From the NCBI GenBank assembly GCA_913020045.1, contig CAJWBE010000007.1, forward strand, positions 62,001-126,000: a stretch of 64,000 nt of DNA, given 5' to 3'. Below, piece by piece: positions 27,732-37,155 of the stretch. Origin of the DNA: an uncultured Oleiphilus sp. GTDB lineage: Bacteria; Pseudomonadota; Gammaproteobacteria; Pseudomonadales; Oleiphilaceae. Both the position numbers and the translations under genes were made by a program. Numbering within the stretch: the first letter of the stretch is position 1; every line of letters begins with the position of its first letter. The notes under the pieces are model-generated. The model saw only the letters and a list, made by a program, of their open reading frames with translations. It ran no database searches and had not been told where the DNA came from.

Positions 27732-28715
27732 CTAATCGTTAAGCAACTCAATAATGTTTTCACCGGCACGCGTATGGACTTGGCTGGTTGGGTGTACGTT
27801 ATCGGCGAACACAAAGCCTTCGCATGCTAAGCCTTGTGGTGCAGGCGAACATGCGTCTTCTGTGTTGGTGTAACCCAGGGCTTCGGCGTCTTCGATTTGG
27901 CTGTCTAAGAATGCTTGAAGATCCCACTCGATAATGTCTAAGCCGGTTGCTGCTTCGATTCCACCAATGGCTCTAGAAAGCTTGCGATTGAAGCGGTTCA
28001 CCAAGTTCGCTGTTAAACTATACATTTTTTCTGAGCGTTTAATTTCCGGATTGGTCTCCGCTGTGGCTAGCAGCCCTGCTACCAATACGTCAGTGGCTGG
28101 CACCTTGCTCAAATCAGGTGCGTTACCGACCAAAATGTTCTGTGCGCCAGTGGCGACCAACTTCATTATCTGTGCAGTTATGGCTTCAACTGCAACGTCT
28201 ACGCGGGCTTTTGATGCTTTACGGATAGCGCGTCGCTCTTCACCTGGAGATGTTTTTACATATTGCGCACGAATTTCCTGAGCGGCGAACAAATCATTCC
28301 CACCGATAACGACTACGTATAAAGCATTAGGATTTGAGACAAAGCCCGTGGAAGCAAGGTAGGCGTTGACTTGCGTCGGTAAGTTGGTATCAGGCGTGGT
28401 TTCGTCTCCGTCTGCGTCTAGCGCTACTGCGCCACCGACAGCATAGTTATTTCCTATGTTTAGTCCTGCTAAATGACCTGCTGGAACGGCAACTGTATTG
28501 AGGCTTTCAGCAAGAACATCAACCGCCACGACATCACCATTGGTAAATCTTGCGGGAATTTGTCCTTGCGTAACCAAGTTTAAATTTCCGGTATCCGAGA
28601 GGCTGTCACCGAAAATATACACCTCGTCAAAAGCGTGGGCACTGGCTGACAGCAAGGTAGCGGCAGCCAATGATATGACTGTTTTAAGGGGAGACTTTCT
28701 TAGTAAATTTAACAT
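27732..28715 (-). CDS. Secreted GDSL-family esterase/lipase
   Basis: This 327-aa protein has a signal peptide (MLNLLRKSPLKTVISLAAATLLSASAHA/F). Its SGNH/GDSL motifs are block I FGDSLSDTGN with the nucleophile Ser, block III GGNDLF, and block V DNVHPTSQVH with the catalytic Asp and His. The family contains esterases, lipases and thermolabile-haemolysin-type phospholipases. It is expected in the periplasm or medium; no autotransporter domain is present. It stands alone and is convergent with sthA across a strong terminator. Confidence 0.9.
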   Translation of the reverse strand: MLNLLRKSPLKTVISLAAATLLSASAHAFDEVYIFGDSLSDTGNLNLVTQGQIPARFTNGDVVAVDVLAESLNTVAVPAGHLAGLNIGNNYAVGGAVALDADGDETTPDTNLPTQVNAYLASTGFVSNPNALYVVVIGGNDLFAAQEIRAQYVKTSPGEERRAIRKASKARVDVAVEAITAQIMKLVATGAQNILVGNAPDLSKVPATDVLVAGLLATAETNPEIKRSEKMYSLTANLVNRFNRKLSRAIGGIEAATGLDIIEWDLQAFLDSQIEDAEALGYTNTEDACSPAPQGLACEGFVFADNVHPTSQVHTRAGENIIELLND

Positions 28716-29191
28716 GGGGGAAATCCTAGTGGTTGAATATCATTATTTTTATTAGGGTTGCCTCAATGACTCTGATCGAGTGACGTGGCAATACCGCCTT
28801 AGACTATCAACCTATTTGCTAGCTTAGCGGGAGTCGAAAGACGTACGAGGAGGTTCAAATCGTGTTGATTTAGACTCTGATTTTCGAAAAGTATGGTTTC
28901 GTTTTTAAAAGTGAGACATTCCTCACAATTGTGTTTTTGTACCTCTAAGATTTCATTTTTATCCTGTCACTTTTCATATCATCGTTATGTCGTGAGTCAA
29001 CGTACTGAGTTAGATTAACGCGGTTTTCTTGTTTCTTTTACAGATGTTTACGTTCGGAAAATCACCGTTAACACTCAGACCCTCTCGTAACAGCTTTCTA
29101 CACATTTCCAACGGAGGGATTAGCTCGTGTCGTCTTAAGTTATTAGTAATCGTTAACCATGCTTTCCGTCAAAGAAAGTAAGGAGTCAGCA
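28716..29191. other. 476-bp AT-rich intergenic region
   Basis: This region separates the divergent GDSL esterase and CAP lipoprotein genes. It must hold both promoters, but I see no convincing paired -35/-10, no strong hairpin and no plausible gene. Confidence 0.4.
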
Positions 29192-29872
29192 ATGACCCGC
29201 GACGACTCAAATTCAGGACAGGTATTGGCTATGGCTTTCCAACTCAAATTATTCTCCTTTTGTGTTGTGCTGACGACGATGTTGTCAGGCTGTATTGCTA
29301 GCGAAGAGTCGGCGGTGGCATCTGACAGCGTCGCAGCGTTGGCCAATGATAATAACCGCTATGCCGATACCGTCGCATCGAGTTCTGAGACAAATCCTGA
29401 CGCGCAAACTAACCTGATCTTTGAGCCTGTTGGCGAATGCCGCTTGTCCGTCATGGATGAAGAATTGCTCGCCAAGTTGAATGAAGTGCGAGCTGAAGAG
29501 CGTTTTTGTGGCGATACGTTTTATGCGGCGACTAATCCGGTTGTCTGGAATTGCAACCTTGAAGGTGCCGCTCAGCGACATTCAGAAGATATGGCTAGCA
29601 ATAGCTTCTTTAGCCACACGGGATCCGATGGTCTCAGAGTGGGAGCTCGCGCAGACGCGGCTAACTACGATTGGGTCATGGTCGGCGAAAATATTGCGGT
29701 AGGTTATTCATCAGTGGATACGGTGATGCAGGGTTGGCTTGGTAGCCCTAGCCATTGTCGCACAGTGATGAACCCGAATTATCAAGAAACAGCCACGTCG
29801 CTGTCGCTTCCTAGCGGTTCTGACTATTCAAGCTACTGGACCTTATTGATGGGTTTGTCTTCAGCGGGTTAA
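29192..29872 (+). CDS. CAP/SCP-domain lipoprotein
   Basis: This protein of about 226 aa has a CAP (SCP/PR-1) domain, visible as AAQRHSEDMA, FFSHTGSDG, VGENIAVG and the HC-containing SPSHCRTVM. CAP proteins in bacteria are secreted, often cell-envelope associated and of unclear activity. AAGGAG six bases before the ATG at 29192 fixes the start. The signal segment (AFQLKLFSFCVVLTTMLSGC) begins about 14 residues later, so the signal peptide has an unusually long, partly acidic leader. LSGC is a good lipobox. If the downstream ATG at 29231 is used the signal peptide is standard, but that ATG has no ribosome site. Confidence 0.85.
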   Translation: MTRDDSNSGQVLAMAFQLKLFSFCVVLTTMLSGCIASEESAVASDSVAALANDNNRYADTVASSSETNPDAQTNLIFEPVGECRLSVMDEELLAKLNEVRAEERFCGDTFYAATNPVVWNCNLEGAAQRHSEDMASNSFFSHTGSDGLRVGARADAANYDWVMVGENIAVGYSSVDTVMQGWLGSPSHCRTVMNPNYQETATSLSLPSGSDYSSYWTLLMGLSSAG

Positions 29873-29982
29873 ATACACGTTCGCGTTTCTTGTTGTAACG
29901 CCTTTAATAGGGAGCCTGTGTTCAAGGACGAACTGTATTTTCTATTCGCTTTTCTCGTCGCTTTTCGCCTGCCATTTGTTGT

Positions 29983-29989
29983 CTATACT
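29983..29989 (+). promoter_or_regulatory. Probable -10 element of the H-NOX operon
   Basis: CTATACT lies 29 bp before the ATG at 30019, with no recognisable -35. The downstream sequence (CTATACTTT...AGATTACAAAAA) resembles that before the chemoreceptor gene at 14119. Confidence 0.45.
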
Positions 29990-30018
29990 TTCTAGCAGAT
30001 TACAAAAAATAAGGACCT

Positions 30019-30564
30019 ATGATGAAAGGCTTGGTGTTTTCAGAGTTCACTAATTTAGTAGACGAGAAGTTTGGTCCAGAGATGATCGAGGACCTGATTG
30101 ACGCGACTGCGCCAGCTTCAGGTGGCGCATATACCTCGGTGGGCACATACGCCCATCAAGAACTTGTCAATATGGTTGTTGAGCTAAGTGCCAGGACCGG
30201 TGTCGACACGAGTGAACTAGTGAGGTTGTTCGGCCATCATCTTGCCAAGGTATTTAGCACAAAATTTGCCGAATTTTTTGGTGAAGTTTCGAATACGATC
30301 GATTTTCTTAAGCAAATAGATAATCACATCCATGTCGAAGTCGCAAAACTATACCCCGACGCTGAACTGCCTGTTTTTAGCTTTGATGATTCCGACTCGC
30401 AAGTATTTCGCCTTAATTATTCCTCCACGCGGGGTTTGGCGGACTTGGCTCAGGGCTTGATTGAAGCCACCTCTGATTTTTACCAAGAAAAATTTCAGAT
30501 CGAACGCATCGATTCTCAAGATGGTGAGCTATATCAAGCGCAATTCATGCTGCGACGCATCTAG
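30019..30564 (+). CDS. H-NOX haem nitric-oxide sensor
   Basis: This 181-aa soluble haem protein binds NO and often controls a partner kinase. The proximal haem ligand is H105 in HIHVEVAKLYPDAELP, aligned with H103 of the Shewanella protein. The YxSxR haem-propionate motif is complete (Y134, S136, R138 in YSSTR). The length is normal for stand-alone bacterial H-NOX. The gene starts with ATGATG after AAGGA; either codon could initiate. It is 18 bp upstream of a hybrid kinase and is the first of a three-gene operon, the standard H-NOX/kinase arrangement. Confidence 0.95.
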   Translation: MMKGLVFSEFTNLVDEKFGPEMIEDLIDATAPASGGAYTSVGTYAHQELVNMVVELSARTGVDTSELVRLFGHHLAKVFSTKFAEFFGEVSNTIDFLKQIDNHIHVEVAKLYPDAELPVFSFDDSDSQVFRLNYSSTRGLADLAQGLIEATSDFYQEKFQIERIDSQDGELYQAQFMLRRI

Positions 30565-30582
30565 CGGGGACGATAAAAAAGT

Positions 30583-32616
30583 ATGGATGAGCAACGTTTG
30601 ATCAAAAGGTACGAACGTGAAAAAACAGCGCGTTTAGAGGCTGAACGGATTCTGGAGGAAAAGAGCCGCGAGCTATTCGACCGAAACGCACAGCTTAAAA
30701 TTCTTACTGAAGGTCTTGAGATTCTTGTCGAAGATCGTACTAAAGATTTAATGCAAGCGAGGGATGAAGCGTTATCTGCCGCAAAGGCAAAATCTCAGTT
30801 TATGGCAAACATGAGCCATGAAGTCAGGACGCCTTTGAATGGCGTGATTGGCATGCTGAATATGTTGACCGATATGGGCGTTGGTAGCGCACAGCAAGAG
30901 TTGCTAGATACTGCCATTCGTTCCGGCCAAACTTTGCTTGAAATCGTTAATGACATTCTAGACTTTAGCAAAATAGATGCGGGTCAAATGACGCTGCATG
31001 AGATGCCTATTTCACTGCGAACGCTGTTCGAAGACACCATGGCGCCAATGCATCATGTCGCCGGTGAACGAAATATTAAGTTAGTGACGGTTTTTCCTGA
31101 TGACTTTCCCGAATTTATTCTCGCCGACGGTTTACGCGTCCGGCAGATACTCACCAATCTTCTATCCAACTCTCTAAAGTTTACCATTCAGGGTGAAGTC
31201 AAAACGGTCCTATCTCGCACGGCTCAAGGTTTCGAAATTGTGATTAGCGATACCGGAATTGGCATGTCTCAGGAGCAGGTAGAACGTATTTTTAGCGCGT
31301 TTGGCCAAGCAGATGGGTCGATTACACGTCAGTTTGGTGGCACGGGTTTAGGCCTGACCATTACACAAAGCTTTGTCAATATGATGGGCGGGGCTATCTC
31401 TGTTGATAGTCAGTTGGGTGAGGGGACGACATTTACGGTTCGTCTTCCCTTGGTGGAGACAGAAGCACCGGTTGCAGAGCTCAATAATCAGGAGATTTCT
31501 GAATACGTAAAATTTGAGGAATCGGCCGTGTTGGTCGTCGAGGATAACGAGGTTAACCAAGCGGTTGCCACACACCTACTCAACAGGGCCAATATTAGCG
31601 TTGATATTTGCCATAATGGTGAAGAGGCTCTGACCCAAGTGCAGCTTAAACCGTATAAAGCGGTATTGATGGATATTCAAATGCCGGTGATGGATGGTCT
31701 AGAAGCGACGCGACAAATTCGCGCCTTTGGAAGTCATTACGTCGACATCCCGATTATCGCGATGACAGCCCACGCAACTCAAGAACACCGCAAAGAATCC
31801 TTTGAAGCAGGTATGAACGAACATATTTCAAAACCTGTTGATCCGTTGGAGCTCTATCGTATTCTAAGCCGCTATTTTTCGGTGGAGGCGGTTGATGCGA
31901 GAAAGCTCAACGCGGCCGAAACTATGGCGGTAAATCCGTCAGCAAAGCTGCCAGATGACCGTCTATCGAATGATGAGGCAGAAGCTGCTATCAAACTGCC
32001 AGAGCGCTTGGAAGGCCTAGAAATCTCTGAGGCCTTGGGCAGGTTGGGGGGCAACCAAAAGCTTTATCTCAAGATTCTGACCACGTTTTATCAAACGCAA
32101 TCTTCACTGGTTCAAGAAGTGGAAGAAGCTCTGGCAAATAATGATACAGATCGTGCGCGATTGCTATTGCATACGACGAAAGGAAGCGCCGCGAATATTA
32201 GTGCAAATGATTTATCTTCGGCTGCGGCTCAGTTTGAGCGCGCGATACTAGATGGCGAGCTCGATGACTTACAAACGCTAGTACTGCAACTCGCACATCG
32301 CTGGTCTGTGGTGGATAACGCTATTCTCGGTTTGATTTACGAGTTTGTGATCGTGCGCGAGCAAGACGCTGCTCAGGGCTCTAAACAAGAGTCATCTATG
32401 TCGGATCGAGAGGCGGTAGATCTGTTGCGGCAAATTTATGGTTTGCTGAATCAAGATATTTCTAAAGTGGAGGCGTTAGTTGAGATGTTCAATACGCGTC
32501 ATTACGACGGGCATCACAAGTCTCTAATCGAAACCTTAGTCCAGCAACTTGATGTGTTTGATGTGGCCGGTGCTGAGAAAACACTCTCGGTGCTATTTGA
32601 GGAGTTTGACATATGA
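30583..32616 (+). CDS. H-NOX-associated hybrid histidine kinase (HisKA-HATPase-REC-Hpt)
   Basis: This cytosolic 677-aa kinase lacks any membrane segment and begins with a coiled coil (residues 1-68) in place of a sensor domain. HisKA has H79 (MSHEVRTPLNG), HATPase has SDTGIGM and GTGLGL, REC has D364 and K417, and Hpt has H530 (LLHTTKGSA). A further helical segment of unknown type occupies about 600-677. The missing sensor fits control by the separate H-NOX protein encoded 18 bp upstream, as in the HnoK systems of Vibrio and Shewanella. It overlaps the following response regulator by 4 bp. Confidence 0.93.
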   Translation: MDEQRLIKRYEREKTARLEAERILEEKSRELFDRNAQLKILTEGLEILVEDRTKDLMQARDEALSAAKAKSQFMANMSHEVRTPLNGVIGMLNMLTDMGVGSAQQELLDTAIRSGQTLLEIVNDILDFSKIDAGQMTLHEMPISLRTLFEDTMAPMHHVAGERNIKLVTVFPDDFPEFILADGLRVRQILTNLLSNSLKFTIQGEVKTVLSRTAQGFEIVISDTGIGMSQEQVERIFSAFGQADGSITRQFGGTGLGLTITQSFVNMMGGAISVDSQLGEGTTFTVRLPLVETEAPVAELNNQEISEYVKFEESAVLVVEDNEVNQAVATHLLNRANISVDICHNGEEALTQVQLKPYKAVLMDIQMPVMDGLEATRQIRAFGSHYVDIPIIAMTAHATQEHRKESFEAGMNEHISKPVDPLELYRILSRYFSVEAVDARKLNAAETMAVNPSAKLPDDRLSNDEAEAAIKLPERLEGLEISEALGRLGGNQKLYLKILTTFYQTQSSLVQEVEEALANNDTDRARLLLHTTKGSAANISANDLSSAAAQFERAILDGELDDLQTLVLQLAHRWSVVDNAILGLIYEFVIVREQDAAQGSKQESSMSDREAVDLLRQIYGLLNQDISKVEALVEMFNTRHYDGHHKSLIETLVQQLDVFDVAGAEKTLSVLFEEFDI

Positions 32617-33746
32617 ATGACCGTAAGCAGATTTTATTAGTTGACGACTCGCCTAACGAAATACGTGTGTTGATGGAGAACCTAAAAGCTGACTATGCCG
32701 TGTTGGCTGCTACCAGTGGGCAAGCCGCCTTGGATGCAGTGGCCAACTCAGAACCTGACTTAGTGTTGATGGATGTCACGATGTCTCCGATGAACGGCTA
32801 CGAAGCATGTCGAATATTGCAACAAGATTATCCACAGGTGCCGGTAATATTTGTCTCCGCCAATACCGGAACGGAAGAAATACTCAAAGGCTTTGACGCC
32901 GGTGGACGTGACTATGTTACCAAGCCTATTGAACCCGCGGTGTTGATGAGCAAAATTAAAATCGTATTTGAGCAGATGGAGAGAAAGCGGCAGCTTAAAG
33001 ACGAAAAACAGCAAGTGTCTGAACTAGCAATGGCAGCGATGAGCAGTGCGGGAGACTTGAGTATCGTGCTTAACTTTCTTCGTCAGGCAACGAAGTTAGC
33101 GAATCAAGCAGAGCTTGCGGAACTGCTGACCAGCACGGTTGAGCAGTACGGTGTGAGTGCGAGTGCTCAGATTCGAGATGCTAAAGGGGGAGTGTTAAAT
33201 CGTGCCGGCCGAGAAGGATTTGCGCCCCTAGAAGAGGACATCTTGTCCAGCTCGATCAATATTGATGGGCGGATCTTAGAGAAAGGGCGGCGCCTGATTG
33301 TTGTGTATGAGTCCGTTTCTTTGCTAGTCAAAAATATGCCAGTCGATAAGGCTGAACGCTGCGGTGAGTTGCGAGACTATTTAATGATACTGGCTGAGAA
33401 TGCGCATGATTTGAATCAGAAAATTTGGGCTGAAAAAACCTTGGCTGAGCAGCGTATGACGTTCGTAGTCGATGCAGTGAAAGATGCGAATGAAACACTA
33501 TCATCGATTCAAACATTTCAGAAATCCTATAAAGAAGATAGCATCCGCATCATGGATGATATTCTGGCTGAAGTGGAGTCCAACTTTTTTAGTATGGGAC
33601 TAACGGAAGATCAGGAGAAAATGATCACACGCTTAATTCAGAATAAGCTTAATGAAGGGATGCAGCATATGGAGGAGGGGCTCCATGTGGATGAAAAGCT
33701 CAAGCATTTGACCGAAAGCTTGGACGAGCTAACGAAAAACTTGTAA
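32613..33746 (+). CDS. Response regulator with GAF-like and helical output
   Basis: This 377-aa protein has an N-terminal receiver (D54 acceptor, S82, K104) and no DNA-binding, GGDEF, EAL or HD-GYP output. Residues about 135-160 (AMAAMSSAGDLSIVLNFLRQ) form a connector helix. Residues 165-275 could form a GAF-like fold, and 276-377 are predicted helical/coiled coil. I have seen the AMSSAGDL connector in other receiver proteins but know of no assigned function. It overlaps the hybrid kinase by 4 bp, so it is the likely phosphate acceptor of the H-NOX pathway. Output is probably through protein contact. Confidence 0.85.
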   Translation: MNDRKQILLVDDSPNEIRVLMENLKADYAVLAATSGQAALDAVANSEPDLVLMDVTMSPMNGYEACRILQQDYPQVPVIFVSANTGTEEILKGFDAGGRDYVTKPIEPAVLMSKIKIVFEQMERKRQLKDEKQQVSELAMAAMSSAGDLSIVLNFLRQATKLANQAELAELLTSTVEQYGVSASAQIRDAKGGVLNRAGREGFAPLEEDILSSSINIDGRILEKGRRLIVVYESVSLLVKNMPVDKAERCGELRDYLMILAENAHDLNQKIWAEKTLAEQRMTFVVDAVKDANETLSSIQTFQKSYKEDSIRIMDDILAEVESNFFSMGLTEDQEKMITRLIQNKLNEGMQHMEEGLHVDEKLKHLTESLDELTKNL

Positions 33747-33771
33747 CGGACCCGCGTTTAATTGCCGATGG

Positions 33772-36700
33772 TTAAGAGTCGCCCTTTAGCCATCGATCGA
33801 CCTGCCTCGTTAACTCATCGACCTTGATGGGTTTGCTCATATAGTCATCCATTCCTGCCTCAATGCACTTCTCTCTATCGCCTTTAATCGCATTGGCTGT
33901 CATGGCAATAATAGAGATATCTTTAAGCGCATCACCGGCTTCGCCTGCTCTGATGAGTTGGGTCGCTTCATAGCCGTCCATCTTAGGCATTTGGCAATCC
34001 ATAAAGACTGCGTCAAAGAGTTTTCCCTGAGACGCCTCAAGTTGTTCAAGAGCATCGATGCCATGATGGGCAATGCTCACTTCAACCCCTAAATGCTCAA
34101 GCATCGTTTTCGCTAGCAACTGATTGACCTTATTGTCTTCGACTAGCAATATGTGGCGAGAAAAAGGCTCGCCTCCAGTTTTAGTAATGGCTGCTGGGTC
34201 ATTGCCGTTTTCGAGCACATGGTCCTGTTGCGGGTGCAGGCAACGATCCGCCATGCTCAATAGATCGTCTAGTGTGGCAGGTTTAGGGAATGTGTAGGTT
34301 AGGCCAAATGTTGCCTGCTGTTCTGAGTCATATTGTTCACTAATGGAAGTCATGGCAACCAAGTGGACATTGCTATCTATGCTATTTTTTAGAGACGATA
34401 AAGTGGCTAACGCTTCATCCGCCAAGTGCTCCGTATCCACCATGATAATTGTCGGGCCTTTTACGCCAGATGAAAGCTCACTAGGGGTTCTTGTTTCGCA
34501 GGCAGCGCCGAATGTATTGAGAGTATTGATTAAGCTGGTGGCATTACCTTGGTGATTATCTATTACTAACACGCGATATCCAGAGAGGTCAGGTAATTGG
34601 ATTCGTGTCAACATTGCCTGCGATGGTTCGAGTGCGACTTCAAAGCAAAAGCGGCTACCTTGTCCTGGTTCGCTGGTGGCCCAGATGCGCCCTCCCATCA
34701 GTTCGCAAAGTTGACGGCAGATAGATAAGCCTAAGCCGGTCCCACCGTATTTTCTGGTGGTTGAGTTGTCGGCTTGTCTAAATGTTTCAAATACGCCTTC
34801 TAGGTTTTCTTGTTCAATACCAATGCCTGAATCAGTTATTTCGCAGCAGAGTGATGCGGCTTGATGATTGTTTTCTTTGATTGAAACTACGACCGAAATA
34901 AGACCGTTCTCGGTAAACTTAATGGCATTCCCGATCAGGTTGGATGCCACTTGGCGTAAGCGCCCAGGGTCGCTCTTTACATGGCGGAAAAGCGCTTGTG
35001 ACATATCTAGTTCAAGGGTGTTTCCTCGTTCCGCGGCGCGCTGAGATATTGACTCTAGTAGGTCTCCAAATAGTTCAGGGAGGTCGAAATCAATATATTC
35101 CATGTCCAGTTTTCCCGCCTCGATTTTTGAGAAGTCGAGAATGTCGTCGATGAGGTTAAGTAGGTGGTCGGCACTACTCTTGGCAAGCGACGCATAATGC
35201 GTCTGCTCCGAATTCAGTGGAGAACTTTCTAACAAATGTAGCATGCCCAGAACCCCATTCATGGGTGTTCTGATCTCATGACTCATGCTCGCAAGGAAGC
35301 TCGATTTTAGGTCTGCAGATTCTTCTGCACGCGCTTTAGCCTCCGCCAATAACAATTTTGATTGTTCTGCGTCTGTGACATCGGTTTGGAGACCCAAGAT
35401 GTGCGTGACGTCACCCTTGTTATTTCGAATAGGACTGAGGCTTAGTTCATTATAAAACTCAGTTCCATTTTTTCGATAATTGAGCAAGGTTATGGTGAGT
35501 GGTTCAGCTTTAGTAATCGCCTCACGAACCTTACGAATGCTTTCGGGGTCTGTTCTTTTGCCTTGAAGAAAACGGCAGTTCTTTCCAATGGCGTCGTTGG
35601 GGGAGTAGCCGGTTATATTGGTGAAGGCTTGGTTGACATAGGTAATGGGCATCGAGCTAGAGTATTCGGATATAACGACCGAGGTATGTGCCTCTTCAAT
35701 CGCTTTATTCTTTATTTCGAGTTCTGCTCTAATCGCTCTATTTTCGGTCAAGTCATTACCGACGAAAATATAACCTAGTTGCTCCCCACTAGGCGATATG
35801 TAATCGGTGCGAACCCATTCTACTTGTTGCGGCGGTGCCGAAGGTCTATTGATTTCAGAATATTGCAGTTCAGCTTTTTCTTTTCCACTTAAGCGTACGA
35901 GTAGTTCTGCAGGCAGAAGGTTTGGTGAGGAGTCTTTGCCTAGTGACGAATGTGTTTCTGCGAAATTAGAGAACTGTTGATTGGACAGCAGTAGCTTAAA
36001 ATTACCGTCGGTGACGACCAAGTAGTCATTGAGGGAATGAATGATTCCTTCAAATTTTGAAAGGGATTGTGAAGCACTATCCAGCTCCGATATCAGGTCG
36101 TTGTATGAGTGTTTTAGCGCAAGCACTTCGCTAACGTCAGTCACTTCTGTTTGTATATGACTAAGTGAGGTGCCGCTCTGTTTGAGCGCGCTTTGCAATG
36201 ATTTGATCGACCCTGCCGCAGTCAGAGTTGCAATACGAATACTGACAAAGGTACCGGAGAAAACGACTAGCAGCGATGCAAATGAAAAGACTAGCAGCCA
36301 AATCAGGTTTTCATAAGCGACTCGTTTTTCTTGCAGCGAGACCAGCGTGAAATCCTGGTAAGAGAGCGACTCGTGTTGCCACTGAGGGTGCTCGGCGGAT
36401 GAGAATGGTCGGTTAGTCTCGAAAAGCTGGTCGTCACTGGAGTACAGCACTTTTTTATTTTCATCTAGTAACAGATAGTCTAGCTCGCTAGGTAGGCCTG
36501 CGAGAATACTGCTGAGTACTTTATGGCTGTCGGGCAGAAAAACCAGTAACGCGCCTTCAGGCAGCTCGGCATAGAAGACAGGGTAGGCGATGAATATTCC
36601 GTCGGGCCGAACCTCAACAAACGTCTCTCCATGCTCTAGTACTTGAGGCTGCCACTGTGGTTTAACGCTCAACGAATGGTAGCTCTGCGCGTCGTTGGTC

Positions 36701-37056
36701 GTAATGATGTTACCGGCAAAGTCAGTGAATAATATGCTGCTCGATGCACCAGCACTTAACTGTAACGAACGAAAAAACACTGGCAGATACTCATCGCGCA
36801 CTTCGAAGTCGATAAGCGCATTGATAATAAGGTCATTAGTACTGAGGTTGTAGACTTCTTGTTTCAGGGACGTTAATCGTTGGTCTAGGTTCGCTTGGTA
36901 GGTCGTTAAACTTGCATCTAGTTCTTCTTGCAAAGAGTGTTGAATAGAGAAAAAGGCAACGCTGATACCGGCAATCAGCACACTGAGAAGCAGGCCAATA
37001 AGCTTTGGGAATGTCTTTTTTCGTATCAGTTGTTCAAGTGAAATAGCTTGCGACAC
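33772..37056 (-). CDS. LOV-domain membrane hybrid histidine kinase
   Basis: This 1094-aa sensor joins a periplasmic and a light input. Layout: membrane helix about 17-38; periplasmic Cache-like domain 39-248; membrane helix 249-272; coiled linker; PAS about 333-440; LOV domain about 450-562; HisKA H593; HATPase with N710 and GTGLGL; REC1 about 828-935 (D874, K925, divergent); REC2 about 968-1085 (D1020, K1075). The LOV call rests on GKNCRFLQ (491-498) with the photoactive C494, NYRKNG (526-531), FYNELSLSPI and Q557 in GLQTDV, the full flavin-binding set. There is no Hpt. It follows an orphan substrate-binding protein gene by about 100 bp on the same strand and is convergent with the H-NOX operon. 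Confidence 0.93.
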   Translation of the reverse strand: MSQAISLEQLIRKKTFPKLIGLLLSVLIAGISVAFFSIQHSLQEELDASLTTYQANLDQRLTSLKQEVYNLSTNDLIINALIDFEVRDEYLPVFFRSLQLSAGASSSILFTDFAGNIITTNDAQSYHSLSVKPQWQPQVLEHGETFVEVRPDGIFIAYPVFYAELPEGALLVFLPDSHKVLSSILAGLPSELDYLLLDENKKVLYSSDDQLFETNRPFSSAEHPQWQHESLSYQDFTLVSLQEKRVAYENLIWLLVFSFASLLVVFSGTFVSIRIATLTAAGSIKSLQSALKQSGTSLSHIQTEVTDVSEVLALKHSYNDLISELDSASQSLSKFEGIIHSLNDYLVVTDGNFKLLLSNQQFSNFAETHSSLGKDSSPNLLPAELLVRLSGKEKAELQYSEINRPSAPPQQVEWVRTDYISPSGEQLGYIFVGNDLTENRAIRAELEIKNKAIEEAHTSVVISEYSSSMPITYVNQAFTNITGYSPNDAIGKNCRFLQGKRTDPESIRKVREAITKAEPLTITLLNYRKNGTEFYNELSLSPIRNNKGDVTHILGLQTDVTDAEQSKLLLAEAKARAEESADLKSSFLASMSHEIRTPMNGVLGMLHLLESSPLNSEQTHYASLAKSSADHLLNLIDDILDFSKIEAGKLDMEYIDFDLPELFGDLLESISQRAAERGNTLELDMSQALFRHVKSDPGRLRQVASNLIGNAIKFTENGLISVVVSIKENNHQAASLCCEITDSGIGIEQENLEGVFETFRQADNSTTRKYGGTGLGLSICRQLCELMGGRIWATSEPGQGSRFCFEVALEPSQAMLTRIQLPDLSGYRVLVIDNHQGNATSLINTLNTFGAACETRTPSELSSGVKGPTIIMVDTEHLADEALATLSSLKNSIDSNVHLVAMTSISEQYDSEQQATFGLTYTFPKPATLDDLLSMADRCLHPQQDHVLENGNDPAAITKTGGEPFSRHILLVEDNKVNQLLAKTMLEHLGVEVSIAHHGIDALEQLEASQGKLFDAVFMDCQMPKMDGYEATQLIRAGEAGDALKDISIIAMTANAIKGDREKCIEAGMDDYMSKPIKVDELTRQVDRWLKGDS

Positions 37057-37155
37057 GTGTTGTCTTGTCCTTCAATGGCTAAGTATATTTGCGCTGTTTG
37101 CAGCGGCCTTTAGCGCAGGCTTGTGTCTAATAGACGCCGTGGTTTGCATGCGCGA

